DNA of 64,000 nt, taken from Pseudomonas sp. TMP9. Its GTDB lineage: Bacteria; Pseudomonadota; Gammaproteobacteria; Pseudomonadales; Pseudomonadaceae. This document shows, one piece after another, positions 9,676 through 17,064 of this stretch. The notes below the pieces were generated by a model that was given only the letters and a program-made list of their open reading frames with translations, did no database searches and was not told the DNA's origin. Numbering within the stretch: position 1 is the first letter of the stretch; each line of letters begins with the position of its first letter. Position numbers and translations under genes: made by a program. Where the stretch lies: positions 1,984,001 through 2,048,000 of the forward strand of contig NZ_CP149803.1 of assembly GCF_037943105.1 (NCBI RefSeq). The letters are read 5' to 3'.

Positions 9676-10233
9676 ATGCAAGACGACGACATTTCCCTGT
9701 TTAAAGCCCAGTTGCAAGGCGTTAAACCGATCAAGCACGACCGTGCAGACACCGGTAAGGCAAAACCTAACCGCGCCCAACTGGCCACCTTGCGTCAGGC
9801 CGCCACTGCGCGGGTTGACAGCATCAAAGTCGATGGCCTGTCTGATCAATTCGTTATTGATGTGGGCGCCGAAGACCCCCTGTACTGGGCCGCTAATGGT
9901 GTGCAAGAAGGCCAGATGCGCAAACTTAAACTGGGGCAAATCAGCTTTGAGGGCAGCCTCGACCTGCATGGCATGAACGTGGAGAAAGCCCGCGATACCC
10001 TGTGGGAATTTATCGCCGAGGCCAACAAGCTAGAGGTGCGCTGCGCGCGCATCACCCATGGCAAAGCGGTGCGCATGGATGGCCGCAAACCGATGATCAA
10101 AAGCCATGTCAACACCTGGCTGCGTCAGCATCCACAAGTACTCGGCTTTACCTCATGCCTGGCCAAACACGGCGGCACCGGCGCGGTTTACGTGCTGCTC
10201 AAGCGCACCATGATGGATGGCCGCGACGAATAA
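9676..10233 (+). CDS. smrA: Smr-domain protein (SmrA-like DNA endonuclease)
   Basis: A 185-residue cytosolic protein with a C-terminal Smr domain (about 95-180). This shows the hallmark LDLHGMNVEKA, then ITHGKAVRMDG and HGGTGAVYVLLKR. Smr domains are nicking nucleases related to the C-terminus of MutS2; SmrA proteins have this stand-alone form with an N-terminal extension. The start at 9676 (MQDDDISLF) is chosen because GGAGG lies seven bases upstream; an upstream in-frame ATG at 9643 has no such site. It lies 85 bp upstream of folE, same strand. The exact role in the cell is not known. Confidence 0.9.
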   Translation: MQDDDISLFKAQLQGVKPIKHDRADTGKAKPNRAQLATLRQAATARVDSIKVDGLSDQFVIDVGAEDPLYWAANGVQEGQMRKLKLGQISFEGSLDLHGMNVEKARDTLWEFIAEANKLEVRCARITHGKAVRMDGRKPMIKSHVNTWLRQHPQVLGFTSCLAKHGGTGAVYVLLKRTMMDGRDE

Positions 10234-10318
10234 GTAGCTGCACCCGGGGCTGGCGTACTTGCCAGTCCTGCCTCTGCGCCCTACCCTGCGCGCTCTGCAA
10301 AGACCCACGAGGGTGTCC

Positions 10319-10867
10319 ATGTCACTCGAAAAAAATTACACCTCGATCCTTGCCAAGCTCGGTGAAGACGTTTCCCGCGAAGGCCTGCTCGACACCCCCA
10401 AGCGCGCCGCCAAGGCCATGCAGTACCTGTGTAAGGGCTACCAGCAAACGCTTGAGGACGTCACTAACAATGCGCTGTTCAGTTCTGATGCCAGCGAAAT
10501 GGTGCTGGTGAAAAACATTGAGTTGTATTCACTGTGCGAGCATCACCTGTTGCCCTTTATCGGCAAGGCCCACGTCGCCTATATCCCCAACGGCAAAGTG
10601 CTCGGCCTGTCCAAAGTCGCGCGCATCGTTGATATGTATGCGCGCCGCCTGCAGATTCAGGAAGGCCTTAGCCGGCAGATTGCGCAAGCCGTCCAGCAGG
10701 TCACCGGCGCACTCGGCGTCGCCGTGGTGATTGAGGCCCAACACATGTGCATGATGATGCGCGGCGTGGAGAAGCAGAACTCCTCCATGGTGACCTCGGT
10801 GATGCTCGGCGAGTTTCGTGAGAATGCGGCCACACGTAGCGAGTTACTTAGTCTGGTGAATAACTAA
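10319..10867 (+). CDS. folE: GTP cyclohydrolase I
   Basis: FolE converts GTP to 7,8-dihydroneopterin triphosphate, the entry to tetrahydrofolate synthesis. The protein is 182 aa, the short Pseudomonas form. Zinc ligands of the type IA enzyme are visible: Cys73 and His76 in [10 protein letters not shown], and Cys144 in QHMCMMMRG. The ATG at 10319 ([10 protein letters not shown]) follows GAGG by six bases. A strong terminator begins about 20 bp after the stop. Pseudomonas genomes often carry more than one folE copy, so this may not be the only one. Confidence 0.95.
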   Translation: MSLEKNYTSILAKLGEDVSREGLLDTPKRAAKAMQYLCKGYQQTLEDVTNNALFSSDASEMVLVKNIELYSLCEHHLLPFIGKAHVAYIPNGKVLGLSKVARIVDMYARRLQIQEGLSRQIAQAVQQVTGALGVAVVIEAQHMCMMMRGVEKQNSSMVTSVMLGEFRENAATRSELLSLVNN

Positions 10868-10886
10868 GCAACGTTTACGAAAAAAG

Positions 10887-10910
10887 AAACCGGCCTGGCG
10901 CCGGTTTTTT
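10887..10910 (+). terminator. Intrinsic terminator of folE
   Basis: An 8-bp stem AAACCGGC/GCCGGTTT with a five-base loop is followed by further Ts. The A-rich bases before it would also let it act for the convergent gene ending at 10928. Confidence 0.85.
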
Positions 10911-10927
10911 ATTGCCGGCAAAACATT

Positions 10928-11164
10928 CTATTGACCCTTGAACGGCACCCGCGGTTTAGTCCGCAGCGGGTCGAGCAGGCCGGACAAACCGTTATGGTCA
11001 ATCTCCTGCATCAGCGCCAGCAGCCGGCCAATTTCACTGTCAGGAAAGCCCTCGCGGGCGAACCAATTAAGGTAATTACCCGGTAAATCGGCCAATAAGC
11101 GGCCTTTGTGTTTGCCGAAGGGCATCTCGCGGGTGACCAGCAACAGCAGGTCTTCGGGTTTCAT
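10928..11164 (-). CDS. DUF3820-family small protein
   Basis: A 78-residue cytosolic protein with MPFGKHKGRLLADLPGNYLNWF, the pattern I associate with DUF3820 (PF12843, labelled a putative quorum-sensing-regulated virulence factor in Pfam). The ATG at 11164 (MKPEDLLLLV) is preferred over an earlier codon at 11188 because the family core begins there and a GGTGAG-like ribosome site precedes it. It is convergent with folE. No molecular function is established that I can state from sequence. Confidence 0.8.
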   Translation of the reverse strand: MKPEDLLLLVTREMPFGKHKGRLLADLPGNYLNWFAREGFPDSEIGRLLALMQEIDHNGLSGLLDPLRTKPRVPFKGQ

Positions 11165-11299
11165 CGCACACTCACCGAGGTTGAGCAATCAGGCGCGGAG
11201 TATGCCGTTGAGCGCAGACCCAGACCAGCACCGACGCCAAGGTGAAAAAACTCGGGTAAGCTGCGCTCCCGTATTTATCGTCCCAAGGGTTGCTTCAGC

Positions 11300-11671
11300 A
11301 TGATTATCAAAGCACTGCGCATCGGCCTCGGCCAGTTGATTATCTTCCTCGACTGGATCAGCCGTCCGGCCAAGCTCAAACGTACACCCGAGGCACAAGC
11401 TGCCGTTGAGCAGAGCGCCAGCAACCTGGCGCTGTATCAATTCCATGCTTGCCCGTTCTGTGTAAAAACCCGCCGCGCGCTGCACGCACTCAATGTGCCA
11501 GTGACCCTGCGCGACGCGAAGAACGACGCCCAAGCACGCAGTGATTTGGAGCAGCAAGGCGGCAAGATTAAAGTGCCGTGCCTGCGCATCGAAGAAAACG
11601 GTCAGAGCACCTGGCTGTATGAGTCCAAGGCGATCATTGCCTACCTCAACGAGCGTTTCGCTGCAGCCTGA
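11300..11671 (+). CDS. Glutaredoxin/GST-N-type thiol protein with N-terminal membrane segment
   Basis: A 123-residue protein. Residues 1-20 (IIKALRIGLGQLIIFLDWIS) are hydrophobic and could anchor it. Residues 45-120 form a thioredoxin-like fold with the redox motif CPFC at 51-54, a cis-proline region IKVPCLRI and a C-terminal YESKAIIAYLNERF, typical of glutathione S-transferase N-terminal domains and glutaredoxins. Thiol-disulfide exchange or glutathione-dependent reduction is inferred. It diverges from the DUF3820 gene and ends 40 bp before the copper operon, which runs the other way. Confidence 0.87.
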   Translation: MIIKALRIGLGQLIIFLDWISRPAKLKRTPEAQAAVEQSASNLALYQFHACPFCVKTRRALHALNVPVTLRDAKNDAQARSDLEQQGGKIKVPCLRIEENGQSTWLYESKAIIAYLNERFAAA

Positions 11672-11710
11672 TTAAGTAATCGGGGCCGCATAACGGCTCC
11701 GATTAATCCG

Positions 11711-12034
11711 CTAAGGCTGCACGGCCTGCAATTCGCTTGCGACAAACTGACTACCCTGCTGTTGCGCAACAAATTGCACCTTGTCACCCACGTTTAGCCC
11801 CTCGAGCTCAGCGGCATCCTGCACGCTAAACACCATGGTCATCGGCGGCATGCCCAAGTTGGCTAACGGGCCATGGCGCAGGGTGATCTTCTGGTTAGCT
11901 GTATCGATTTTACGCACCTCGGCCTGGCTCATGGCCACAGTACTGCTTGGTGCTGTTTCAGCTGCGTGAACAGTGGTGAAGGCTGCAGCGCTCAACATAC
12001 CGACCATAGCGATCGCATTTAATAGCTTTTTCAT
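11711..12034 (-). CDS. CusF-like periplasmic copper-binding protein
   Basis: A 107-residue secreted protein: signal peptide about 1-24 (ending VHAA), then a small OB-fold of the CusF_Ec/YxeA type. Key features are VRKIDTANQKITLRHGPLANLGMPPMTMVF, where the conserved His, Trp-less face and two Met of MPPMTM form the expected Cu(I) site. It is the last gene of the minus-strand copper operon, 28 bp downstream of the cupredoxin. In CusCBA systems CusF hands copper to the efflux pump; no RND pump is encoded here, so it may act with the oxidase. Confidence 0.88.
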   Translation of the reverse strand: MKKLLNAIAMVGMLSAAAFTTVHAAETAPSSTVAMSQAEVRKIDTANQKITLRHGPLANLGMPPMTMVFSVQDAAELEGLNVGDKVQFVAQQQGSQFVASELQAVQP

Positions 12035-12061
12035 TTTGCTTCCTCTCGATTGGGTAAAACG

Positions 12062-12562
12062 TTATTCAGCCTGCACGCGAATTTTACCGACCATGCCGGC
12101 TTGGTAATGCCCGGCAATCAGGCAGGCGAAATCAAATTCGCCAGCCTGATTAAAGGTCCAGATAATCTCCCCGCCCTGCCCCGGCCCAACGTGGGCCATA
12201 TACGGCTCGTCGTGTTGCATACCGGGGAACTTGGCCATCATGGCCGCGTGCGCATCCAACTCCTTTCGGGTACCGAGCACGAACTCATGCATCATCTTGC
12301 CTTGGTTGCGGTGTATAAAACGGATGGTTTCGCCTTGTTTAATCTCCAGCTGATCAGGACTGAAACGCATCTGGTCGCTCATGCTGATCTCGATGGTGCG
12401 GCTGATCTGTTCACGATCCCCGGCAATACCCCAGGGCTTCTGCTCTTTGATTACGGCCACGCTGTGCAGCGCGGCGTGTTGCTCACTGTGGGCCAGCGCT
12501 GGACCGCTAAGCATCAGGCCAAACCAGAGCAGGGCTATTGGTAAAGCATGTATCTGTTTCAT
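12062..12562 (-). CDS. Periplasmic cupredoxin-family copper protein
   Basis: A 166-residue exported protein with signal peptide about 1-24 (ending ALAHS). The mature part is a plastocyanin/azurin-like fold with type 1 copper ligands visible: His of KMMHEFVLG, then Cys and His of FACLIAGHYQAGM, plus the Met of that stretch. It closely fits the cupredoxin proteins found beside multicopper oxidases in copper-resistance loci. GAGGAG provides the ribosome site. Its likely role is periplasmic copper binding or electron transfer to or from the oxidase encoded upstream. Confidence 0.9.
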   Translation of the reverse strand: MKQIHALPIALLWFGLMLSGPALAHSEQHAALHSVAVIKEQKPWGIAGDREQISRTIEISMSDQMRFSPDQLEIKQGETIRFIHRNQGKMMHEFVLGTRKELDAHAAMMAKFPGMQHDEPYMAHVGPGQGGEIIWTFNQAGEFDFACLIAGHYQAGMVGKIRVQAE

Positions 12563-12596
12563 TGATCCATCTCCTCAAATTCAATAACGCCCAAAG

Positions 12597-12645
12597 GAGG
12601 GACTTTAGCCGCAACGACACACACGACGTTCGTGACTAAAGCCTC
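12597..12645 (-). other. Intercistronic stem-loop in the copper operon
   Basis: Read on the minus strand, GAGG-CTTTAG pairs with CTAAAG-TCCCTC around a 27-base loop that itself holds CACGA-ACG-TCGTG. It lies between the multicopper oxidase stop (12666) and the cupredoxin start (12562). No T-run follows, so processing, stability or partial attenuation is more likely than termination. Confidence 0.45.
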
Positions 12646-12665
12646 TCCAAAAAAGACATTTCTTA

Positions 12666-14078
12666 TCAATGACCGTTATGCCCGCCAGGCTTTCGTACCT
12701 GCACTTCGACCGGCTCAGTAATCGGTTGCTTAAGCAGCATCGACTGCCCGCCTGCCTCGTTTGAGCGCGCCGGTTTAGCCAGCTCACCCGTCCATTCGTG
12801 GGCCACCGTGCCCGCCGGATGTTGGAACCAGCCAGGGTTGCGGTAATCGCCTGCCGGCTGGTCCTTACGCACCTTGAGCACGGTAAACATGCCGCCCATT
12901 TCCACCGAGCCAAAGGGACCGTCGCCGGTCATCATCGGCGCGGTATTGGCCGGCAACGGCATCTGCATTTCTGCCATGTCTGCCATGCCGCGCTCGCCCA
13001 TCACCATGTAATCCGGGATGATTTTGGCGATCTTACGGGTCATGTCGCGGTGATCGACGCCCACCAGCGTCGGCACGTCATGGCCCATGGCATTCATGGT
13101 GTGGTGGCTCTTGTGGCAATGGAACGCCCAATCGCCTTCCTCGTCGGCAAGAAACTCGACTTGACGCATTTGCCCCACCGCGATGTCGGTGGTGACCTCC
13201 GGCCAACGCGAACCCACAGGTGTCGGCCCACCATCGGTGCCGGTCACCTCAAACTCGTGGCCATGCAGGTGGATGGGGTGGTTGGTCATGGTCAGGTTGC
13301 CGACGCGAATACGCACCTTGTCGTTATGCCGCACCACCAACGGGTCAATACCGGGGAAAATGCGGCTGTTGAAGGTCCACAGGTTGAAATCAAGCATGGT
13401 CATAATCTTCGGCGTGTACGCCCCCGGCTCGATGTCATAGGCGTTAAGCAGGAAGCAAAAATCACGATCCACTTCGCTGATTAGCGGGTGATGGGCCTTG
13501 GGATGGGTGATCCAAAAGCCCATCATGCCCATGGCCATCTGCGTCATTTCGTCGGCATGGGGGTGGTACATAAAGGTGCCGGGGCGGCGTGCCTCGAACT
13601 CATAGACAAAGGTTTTGCCCACCGGAATCGCTGGCTGGGTCAGGCCCGTGACGCCGTCCATGCCATTTGGCAAGCGTTGGCCGTGCCAGTGAATGCTGGT
13701 GTGCTCGGGCAGCTTGTTGGTAACGAAAATGCGCACCCGGTCGCCCTCCACCACCTCGATGGTCGGCCCCGGTGACTGGCCGTTGTAGCCCCACAGATGG
13801 GCCTTATAACCAGGCGCCAGCTCGCGCACCACGGGCTCGGCAACCAAGTGGAACTCCTTGACGCCATTGTTCATGCGCCACGGCAGTGTCCAGCCGTTTA
13901 GCGTGACCACCGGGTTATAGGGGCGACCGTTTTGCGGCTGCAACGGCGGCATGGTGTCCGCGCTGCTTTGCGACACAGCCTCGGGAATGCCGGCCAGCGA
14001 TACCCGGCTAACGGCAGAGGTGGCGACAGCAGCGGTAATAGCGCTGGCACCCAAGAAAAAATCACGTCGTGAAACCAT
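12666..14078 (-). CDS. Tat-exported multicopper oxidase (CopA/PcoA-like)
   Basis: A 470-residue periplasmic multicopper oxidase thought to oxidise Cu(I) or sequester copper. The N-terminus MVSRRDFFLGASAITAAVAT is a twin-arginine signal. All copper-binding motifs are present: HWHG (130-133), HPH (172-174), HPIHLHGH (267-274) and HCHKSHHTM (320-328, with Cys321). The arrangement lacks a separate third cupredoxin of normal length. The C-terminal 100 residues are Met-rich (MADMAEMQMP, MMTGDG), suggesting extra copper binding. It is fourth in the operon, between the TolC-type gene and the cupredoxin. Confidence 0.93.
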   Translation of the reverse strand: MVSRRDFFLGASAITAAVATSAVSRVSLAGIPEAVSQSSADTMPPLQPQNGRPYNPVVTLNGWTLPWRMNNGVKEFHLVAEPVVRELAPGYKAHLWGYNGQSPGPTIEVVEGDRVRIFVTNKLPEHTSIHWHGQRLPNGMDGVTGLTQPAIPVGKTFVYEFEARRPGTFMYHPHADEMTQMAMGMMGFWITHPKAHHPLISEVDRDFCFLLNAYDIEPGAYTPKIMTMLDFNLWTFNSRIFPGIDPLVVRHNDKVRIRVGNLTMTNHPIHLHGHEFEVTGTDGGPTPVGSRWPEVTTDIAVGQMRQVEFLADEEGDWAFHCHKSHHTMNAMGHDVPTLVGVDHRDMTRKIAKIIPDYMVMGERGMADMAEMQMPLPANTAPMMTGDGPFGSVEMGGMFTVLKVRKDQPAGDYRNPGWFQHPAGTVAHEWTGELAKPARSNEAGGQSMLLKQPITEPVEVQVRKPGGHNGH

Positions 14079-14094
14079 GGCTAAGTGTCCTTGA

Positions 14095-15498
14095 TCAGTG
14101 CCCAGCGGGCTCTTCGCTAACGGTGGTGGTCGCCATACTGGCTGACAGGCTTGGTGCCCCCAGGCGAGCCATATCCAAATCGGCCTTGGCTATCCAGAAG
14201 TCACGCTGCGCTTGCAGGTAACCGTCCACCGCGAGAATTTGCTTGCGCGCATCGGCCAGCAAATCAAAGGTGCTGATAAACATGCCGTTGTATTGCAGGA
14301 CGTTCTCCTCGGCGATGCGCGCCCGCAGCGGTATCACCTCATCGCGGTAATGCCGCGCGATGTCATGGGCCGCGCGATAGCCCAAATAGGCCTCGCGCAC
14401 CTGTGAGCGGGCATTGACCGCCGTGGCAGCCGCGCGATTGAGCATCTGCCGGTACTGCGCCTCGGCTTTGGCCACCTTGGCCCCGCTCCAGTCGAACAAC
14501 GGCAACTCGACGCTGATCTCATAACCGCGCTGGGTCGGCTCCTCGTTGGAGCGGTTGTTGACTACACCCAGCTCCAGCACGTTGATAAAGCGCGTGGTTT
14601 TACTCAAACCCAGATTGCTGGCCAGGCGCTCAGCATCCAGGCGTACGGCCTGAATATCCAGACGCTGCTGCATCGCCAGCCGCTCAATATCCGGCAACTG
14701 CTCGGCCATAGCCGGCAACTTGGGCAGACGCTCAGGCAGGCGATAATCGATCTGCTCGCCCCACAATCCCAGTAACCGCGTCAGTTGCTCACGCGCCTGC
14801 ACCCGCGCTTGTTCAGCGCGAATCAGGTTCAAGCCGGCATCAGCGTAAAAGCTCTGCTCCTGCGCCTGCTGCAGCAGGCTGTAGTTGCCAACTGCGGCCA
14901 AGCGCCGTGCCAGTTCAGCACCGGCCTCGGCGGAGTCCATCACTTGGCGCATAAAGCCCAAACTTTCCTGCGCCGCTACGGCGCCATACCAGGCTTTACG
15001 CGTCTGTGTAGCCAATTCAAACAGGGCTAGGTTGGTTTGCCGTTGCACCTGCTCGAAACGCTTGGCCTCCATGCCGGAGGTCAGCGGCATGGCAATCAGG
15101 CGCGCCAGGTTGATATGCAGGCCGCGTTCATATTCCACCTCGGTGCCTTTCTCCAGCCGGCCGAAGGAAAAACCAGGGTTAGGGAGTCGCCCCGCCTGCA
15201 CCCGTTCGGCCTCGCTGATGCCCAGCTCGTCGAAACTCGCCTGCAAACTGCGGTTATTCAGCAAGGCCACCTGCACGGCGGCCTCTACCGTCAGCGGCTG
15301 CGCCAACAACTCAGCGACGCGTTCGGCCAGCTGGCTACGTTGCTCTGGGGTTTTCGCCCACACCACCTGTTTATCCAGTTGCGCTCCAGCCTGTTCCACT
15401 GCCGTGAAGCCGCCATCCGGGGTAAAGCTGGCGCAACCGCCGAGCAGCGCAAGCAGTGCAAAGAGCACGCCGCCCTTGGCGCGTGAGAAGAGCGTCAT
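14095..15498 (-). CDS. TolC-family outer-membrane efflux lipoprotein
   Basis: A 467-residue CusC/TolC-type outer-membrane channel. The signal peptide ends with a lipobox, LLGGC (about residues 18-22), so it should be lipid-anchored. Two outer-membrane-efflux-protein repeats follow with long coiled coils (for example AARLDAERLASNLGLSKTTR near the middle). The ATG at 15498 is chosen for GAGG eight bases upstream and because it opens the signal peptide; an ATG at 15522 would overlap the preceding gene by 14 bp. No RND inner-membrane pump or adaptor accompanies it here, which is unusual. Confidence 0.88.
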   Translation of the reverse strand: MTLFSRAKGGVLFALLALLGGCASFTPDGGFTAVEQAGAQLDKQVVWAKTPEQRSQLAERVAELLAQPLTVEAAVQVALLNNRSLQASFDELGISEAERVQAGRLPNPGFSFGRLEKGTEVEYERGLHINLARLIAMPLTSGMEAKRFEQVQRQTNLALFELATQTRKAWYGAVAAQESLGFMRQVMDSAEAGAELARRLAAVGNYSLLQQAQEQSFYADAGLNLIRAEQARVQAREQLTRLLGLWGEQIDYRLPERLPKLPAMAEQLPDIERLAMQQRLDIQAVRLDAERLASNLGLSKTTRFINVLELGVVNNRSNEEPTQRGYEISVELPLFDWSGAKVAKAEAQYRQMLNRAAATAVNARSQVREAYLGYRAAHDIARHYRDEVIPLRARIAEENVLQYNGMFISTFDLLADARKQILAVDGYLQAQRDFWIAKADLDMARLGAPSLSASMATTTVSEEPAGH

Positions 15499-15508
15499 AG
15501 GTCGCGCC

Positions 15509-15823
15509 TCAATGATGGTCATGTGGGTTATCCCCCATCGGCATTGCAGAGGGCGCAGGCGCACTGTCGACCGGTTGCTCCCAGGGCTCCATGGCATAGG
15601 TGCGCCAGCCACCGATGCGACCCACCAAGTCATTAGCCTCGCGCCAGTTTTGCAGCGGTTGCTCGCGAAAACCTTGGTAGGTTTTGAGCGGCGATTGATA
15701 GTCCAGGGCCGTGGTGGCAGCCGCGCTGTCGAGCGGATCAGGCAATTCAGCCCAAGCGCTGATGGGAAGTAGCAACACCAGACAGGCTAGCGCCTGCTGA
15801 CGGGCAAAAAGAGAACACTTCAT
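15509..15823 (-). CDS. Small secreted protein of the copper operon
   Basis: A 104-residue protein of unknown function. A signal peptide occupies about residues 1-24 (LACLVLLLPISAWA). The mature part has LDYQSPLKTYQGFREQPLQNWREANDLVGRIGGWRTYAME and ends in a His-rich tail, GDNPHDHH, that could bind copper. It lies 10 bp upstream of the TolC-type gene. I recall similar small proteins next to CopA/TolC genes in Pseudomonas copper islands, but no described biochemical role. The ATG at 15823 is preferred over one at 15838 for its clean signal peptide. Confidence 0.7.
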   Translation of the reverse strand: MKCSLFARQQALACLVLLLPISAWAELPDPLDSAAATTALDYQSPLKTYQGFREQPLQNWREANDLVGRIGGWRTYAMEPWEQPVDSAPAPSAMPMGDNPHDHH

Positions 15824-15945
15824 CGAAACATCTCGCATGCAGCGGCGCTACCTGCGTATGACAGGCGAGCGACCGCTATGAGCTAAATACGCGGAGTACG
15901 CAGAACGGCTTTTATTAAGGCCGACACGTCAACGCATGGTTTGGC

Positions 15946-16362
15946 TTAGGCGAGAAACAGGCGGGGGGGTCTTTCCGGGGTTTCGGCGATAAAACCGACA
16001 AATTGATGCAGACGTGCCATCGAGGGCTCAATGGCGTGTAACGGGGAAGCACTGCTGATCAACGAACTGAGGGTTACTGCACCGACGCAGAACGCGCAGA
16101 GGCTGCACAGGCTGTTATCTGCGGTGGGCGCACCCGTATCCGAACTGTCGGCGTTACTGGCGTGATGGACAGCTCGATCGGCACCGGCAGGCGCGGACAT
16201 AAGCATGGCGCCCGGATGATGCGCGGCCATTTGCGCACCAACCTGGGCCGCCGAACCACTGGACTGCGTAACTGCGCATAACTGCATGCTGATAGCCGCC
16301 ATGCTCTGCGCCGGGAGGGCGAGCATTAGCATCCAGATCAGGGCAATTTTCAGTGAGCGCAT
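15946..16362 (-). CDS. DUF2946-like small secreted protein heading the copper operon
   Basis: A 138-residue protein with signal peptide about 1-22 (ending SMAA). The mature part is rich in His and Met (AAHHPGAMLMS, VHHAS) and has a central cysteine cluster, SLCSLCAFCVGA, followed by a hydrophobic stretch. This pattern recalls DUF2946 proteins, which are common in copper loci; assignment is by pattern only. It is the first gene of the operon, 120 bp upstream of the next. A short alternative start lies at 16371. Confidence 0.65.
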   Translation of the reverse strand: MRSLKIALIWMLMLALPAQSMAAISMQLCAVTQSSGSAAQVGAQMAAHHPGAMLMSAPAGADRAVHHASNADSSDTGAPTADNSLCSLCAFCVGAVTLSSLISSASPLHAIEPSMARLHQFVGFIAETPERPPRLFLA

Positions 16363-16548
16363 AACAACCAAAAGGTCTGCAAGCAGTTGGGTAAGCGATT
16401 ATGCACCGATAAAGCCATTTGTACACCGCAGCCAATCGTCAAAATAGCGCCTAATAGAAACTGCTGGCAGCCATTAAAGCCCACTCAAGCTGGCGGCTAG
16501 AGCCTAAGCCCATGGGCAAAAGCCCGCTGAGATGGCTATGATCGCCCC

Positions 16549-16986
16549 ATGACTAATCCGCCCCTTATCCGCCAACCCTGCCCTCCCGGCGCCTGCGACT
16601 GCGGGCGTGAGCAGCTGTTAGACAAAGCCGGTAGCAGCACCTGTAACGACGCCCGTTGCGACGCTCGTGGCGACGCCCGTATCCTCTTACTCACTCGCGC
16701 CGAAGAGAAGCGCCTGCTAGAACGATTGGAAAACCTTGAAAGCTTGGCTGATCTAGAGAACATGCAGCAACGCATCCATCAACAGCTGGGCGTAAGCATT
16801 ACCGTCGCACCTGGCCTAACTGAAGTGCGCAGCATGCGCGGCATCGGTATCCAGATTGAAATGCAGCCTGGGCTTTGCCGTAAAACTCGCCAAGCCATCC
16901 CCAAGGCCATCCGCCGCGCTCTGGAAAAACGCCCGGAAATCGCCTATAGCCTGCTCAATGCCAACGACCTGTTCCGGGATATGTGA
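16549..16986 (+). CDS. Conserved protein with N-terminal cysteine motif
   Basis: A 145-residue cytosolic protein I cannot name. Residues 10-40 hold a cysteine-rich segment (CPPGACDCGRE, then C-N-D-A-R-C) that could bind a metal or an Fe-S cluster. A short internal repeat, DARCDARGDAR, follows, coded by near-identical GACGCCCGT-like units. The helical middle (about 50-85) and a basic C-terminal domain ending NANDLFRDM complete it. It is transcribed away from the copper operon across a 186-bp gap, which might indicate co-control, but nothing in it is copper-specific. Confidence 0.75.
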   Translation: MTNPPLIRQPCPPGACDCGREQLLDKAGSSTCNDARCDARGDARILLLTRAEEKRLLERLENLESLADLENMQQRIHQQLGVSITVAPGLTEVRSMRGIGIQIEMQPGLCRKTRQAIPKAIRRALEKRPEIAYSLLNANDLFRDM

Positions 16987-17064
16987 GGCCTTACCAACGC
17001 TGACCGCTCCCACCTTGCTTAATCGGCGCGGCCTCAGAGACTCTGGTTACTGAAGGCCGGTGCC

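Noticed and set aside
14885..15772. 295-codon frame antisense to the TolC-type gene
   Set aside because: Composition is Ser/Arg/Ala-rich and typical of a shadow frame. The opposite strand codes a clear lipoprotein channel.
16363..16548. CopR or CueR operator and promoter for the copper operon
   Set aside because: I searched both strands for a convincing dyad and a -35/-10 pair. A CATAAT -10-like box occurs, but its -35 partner is poor, so I do not call it.
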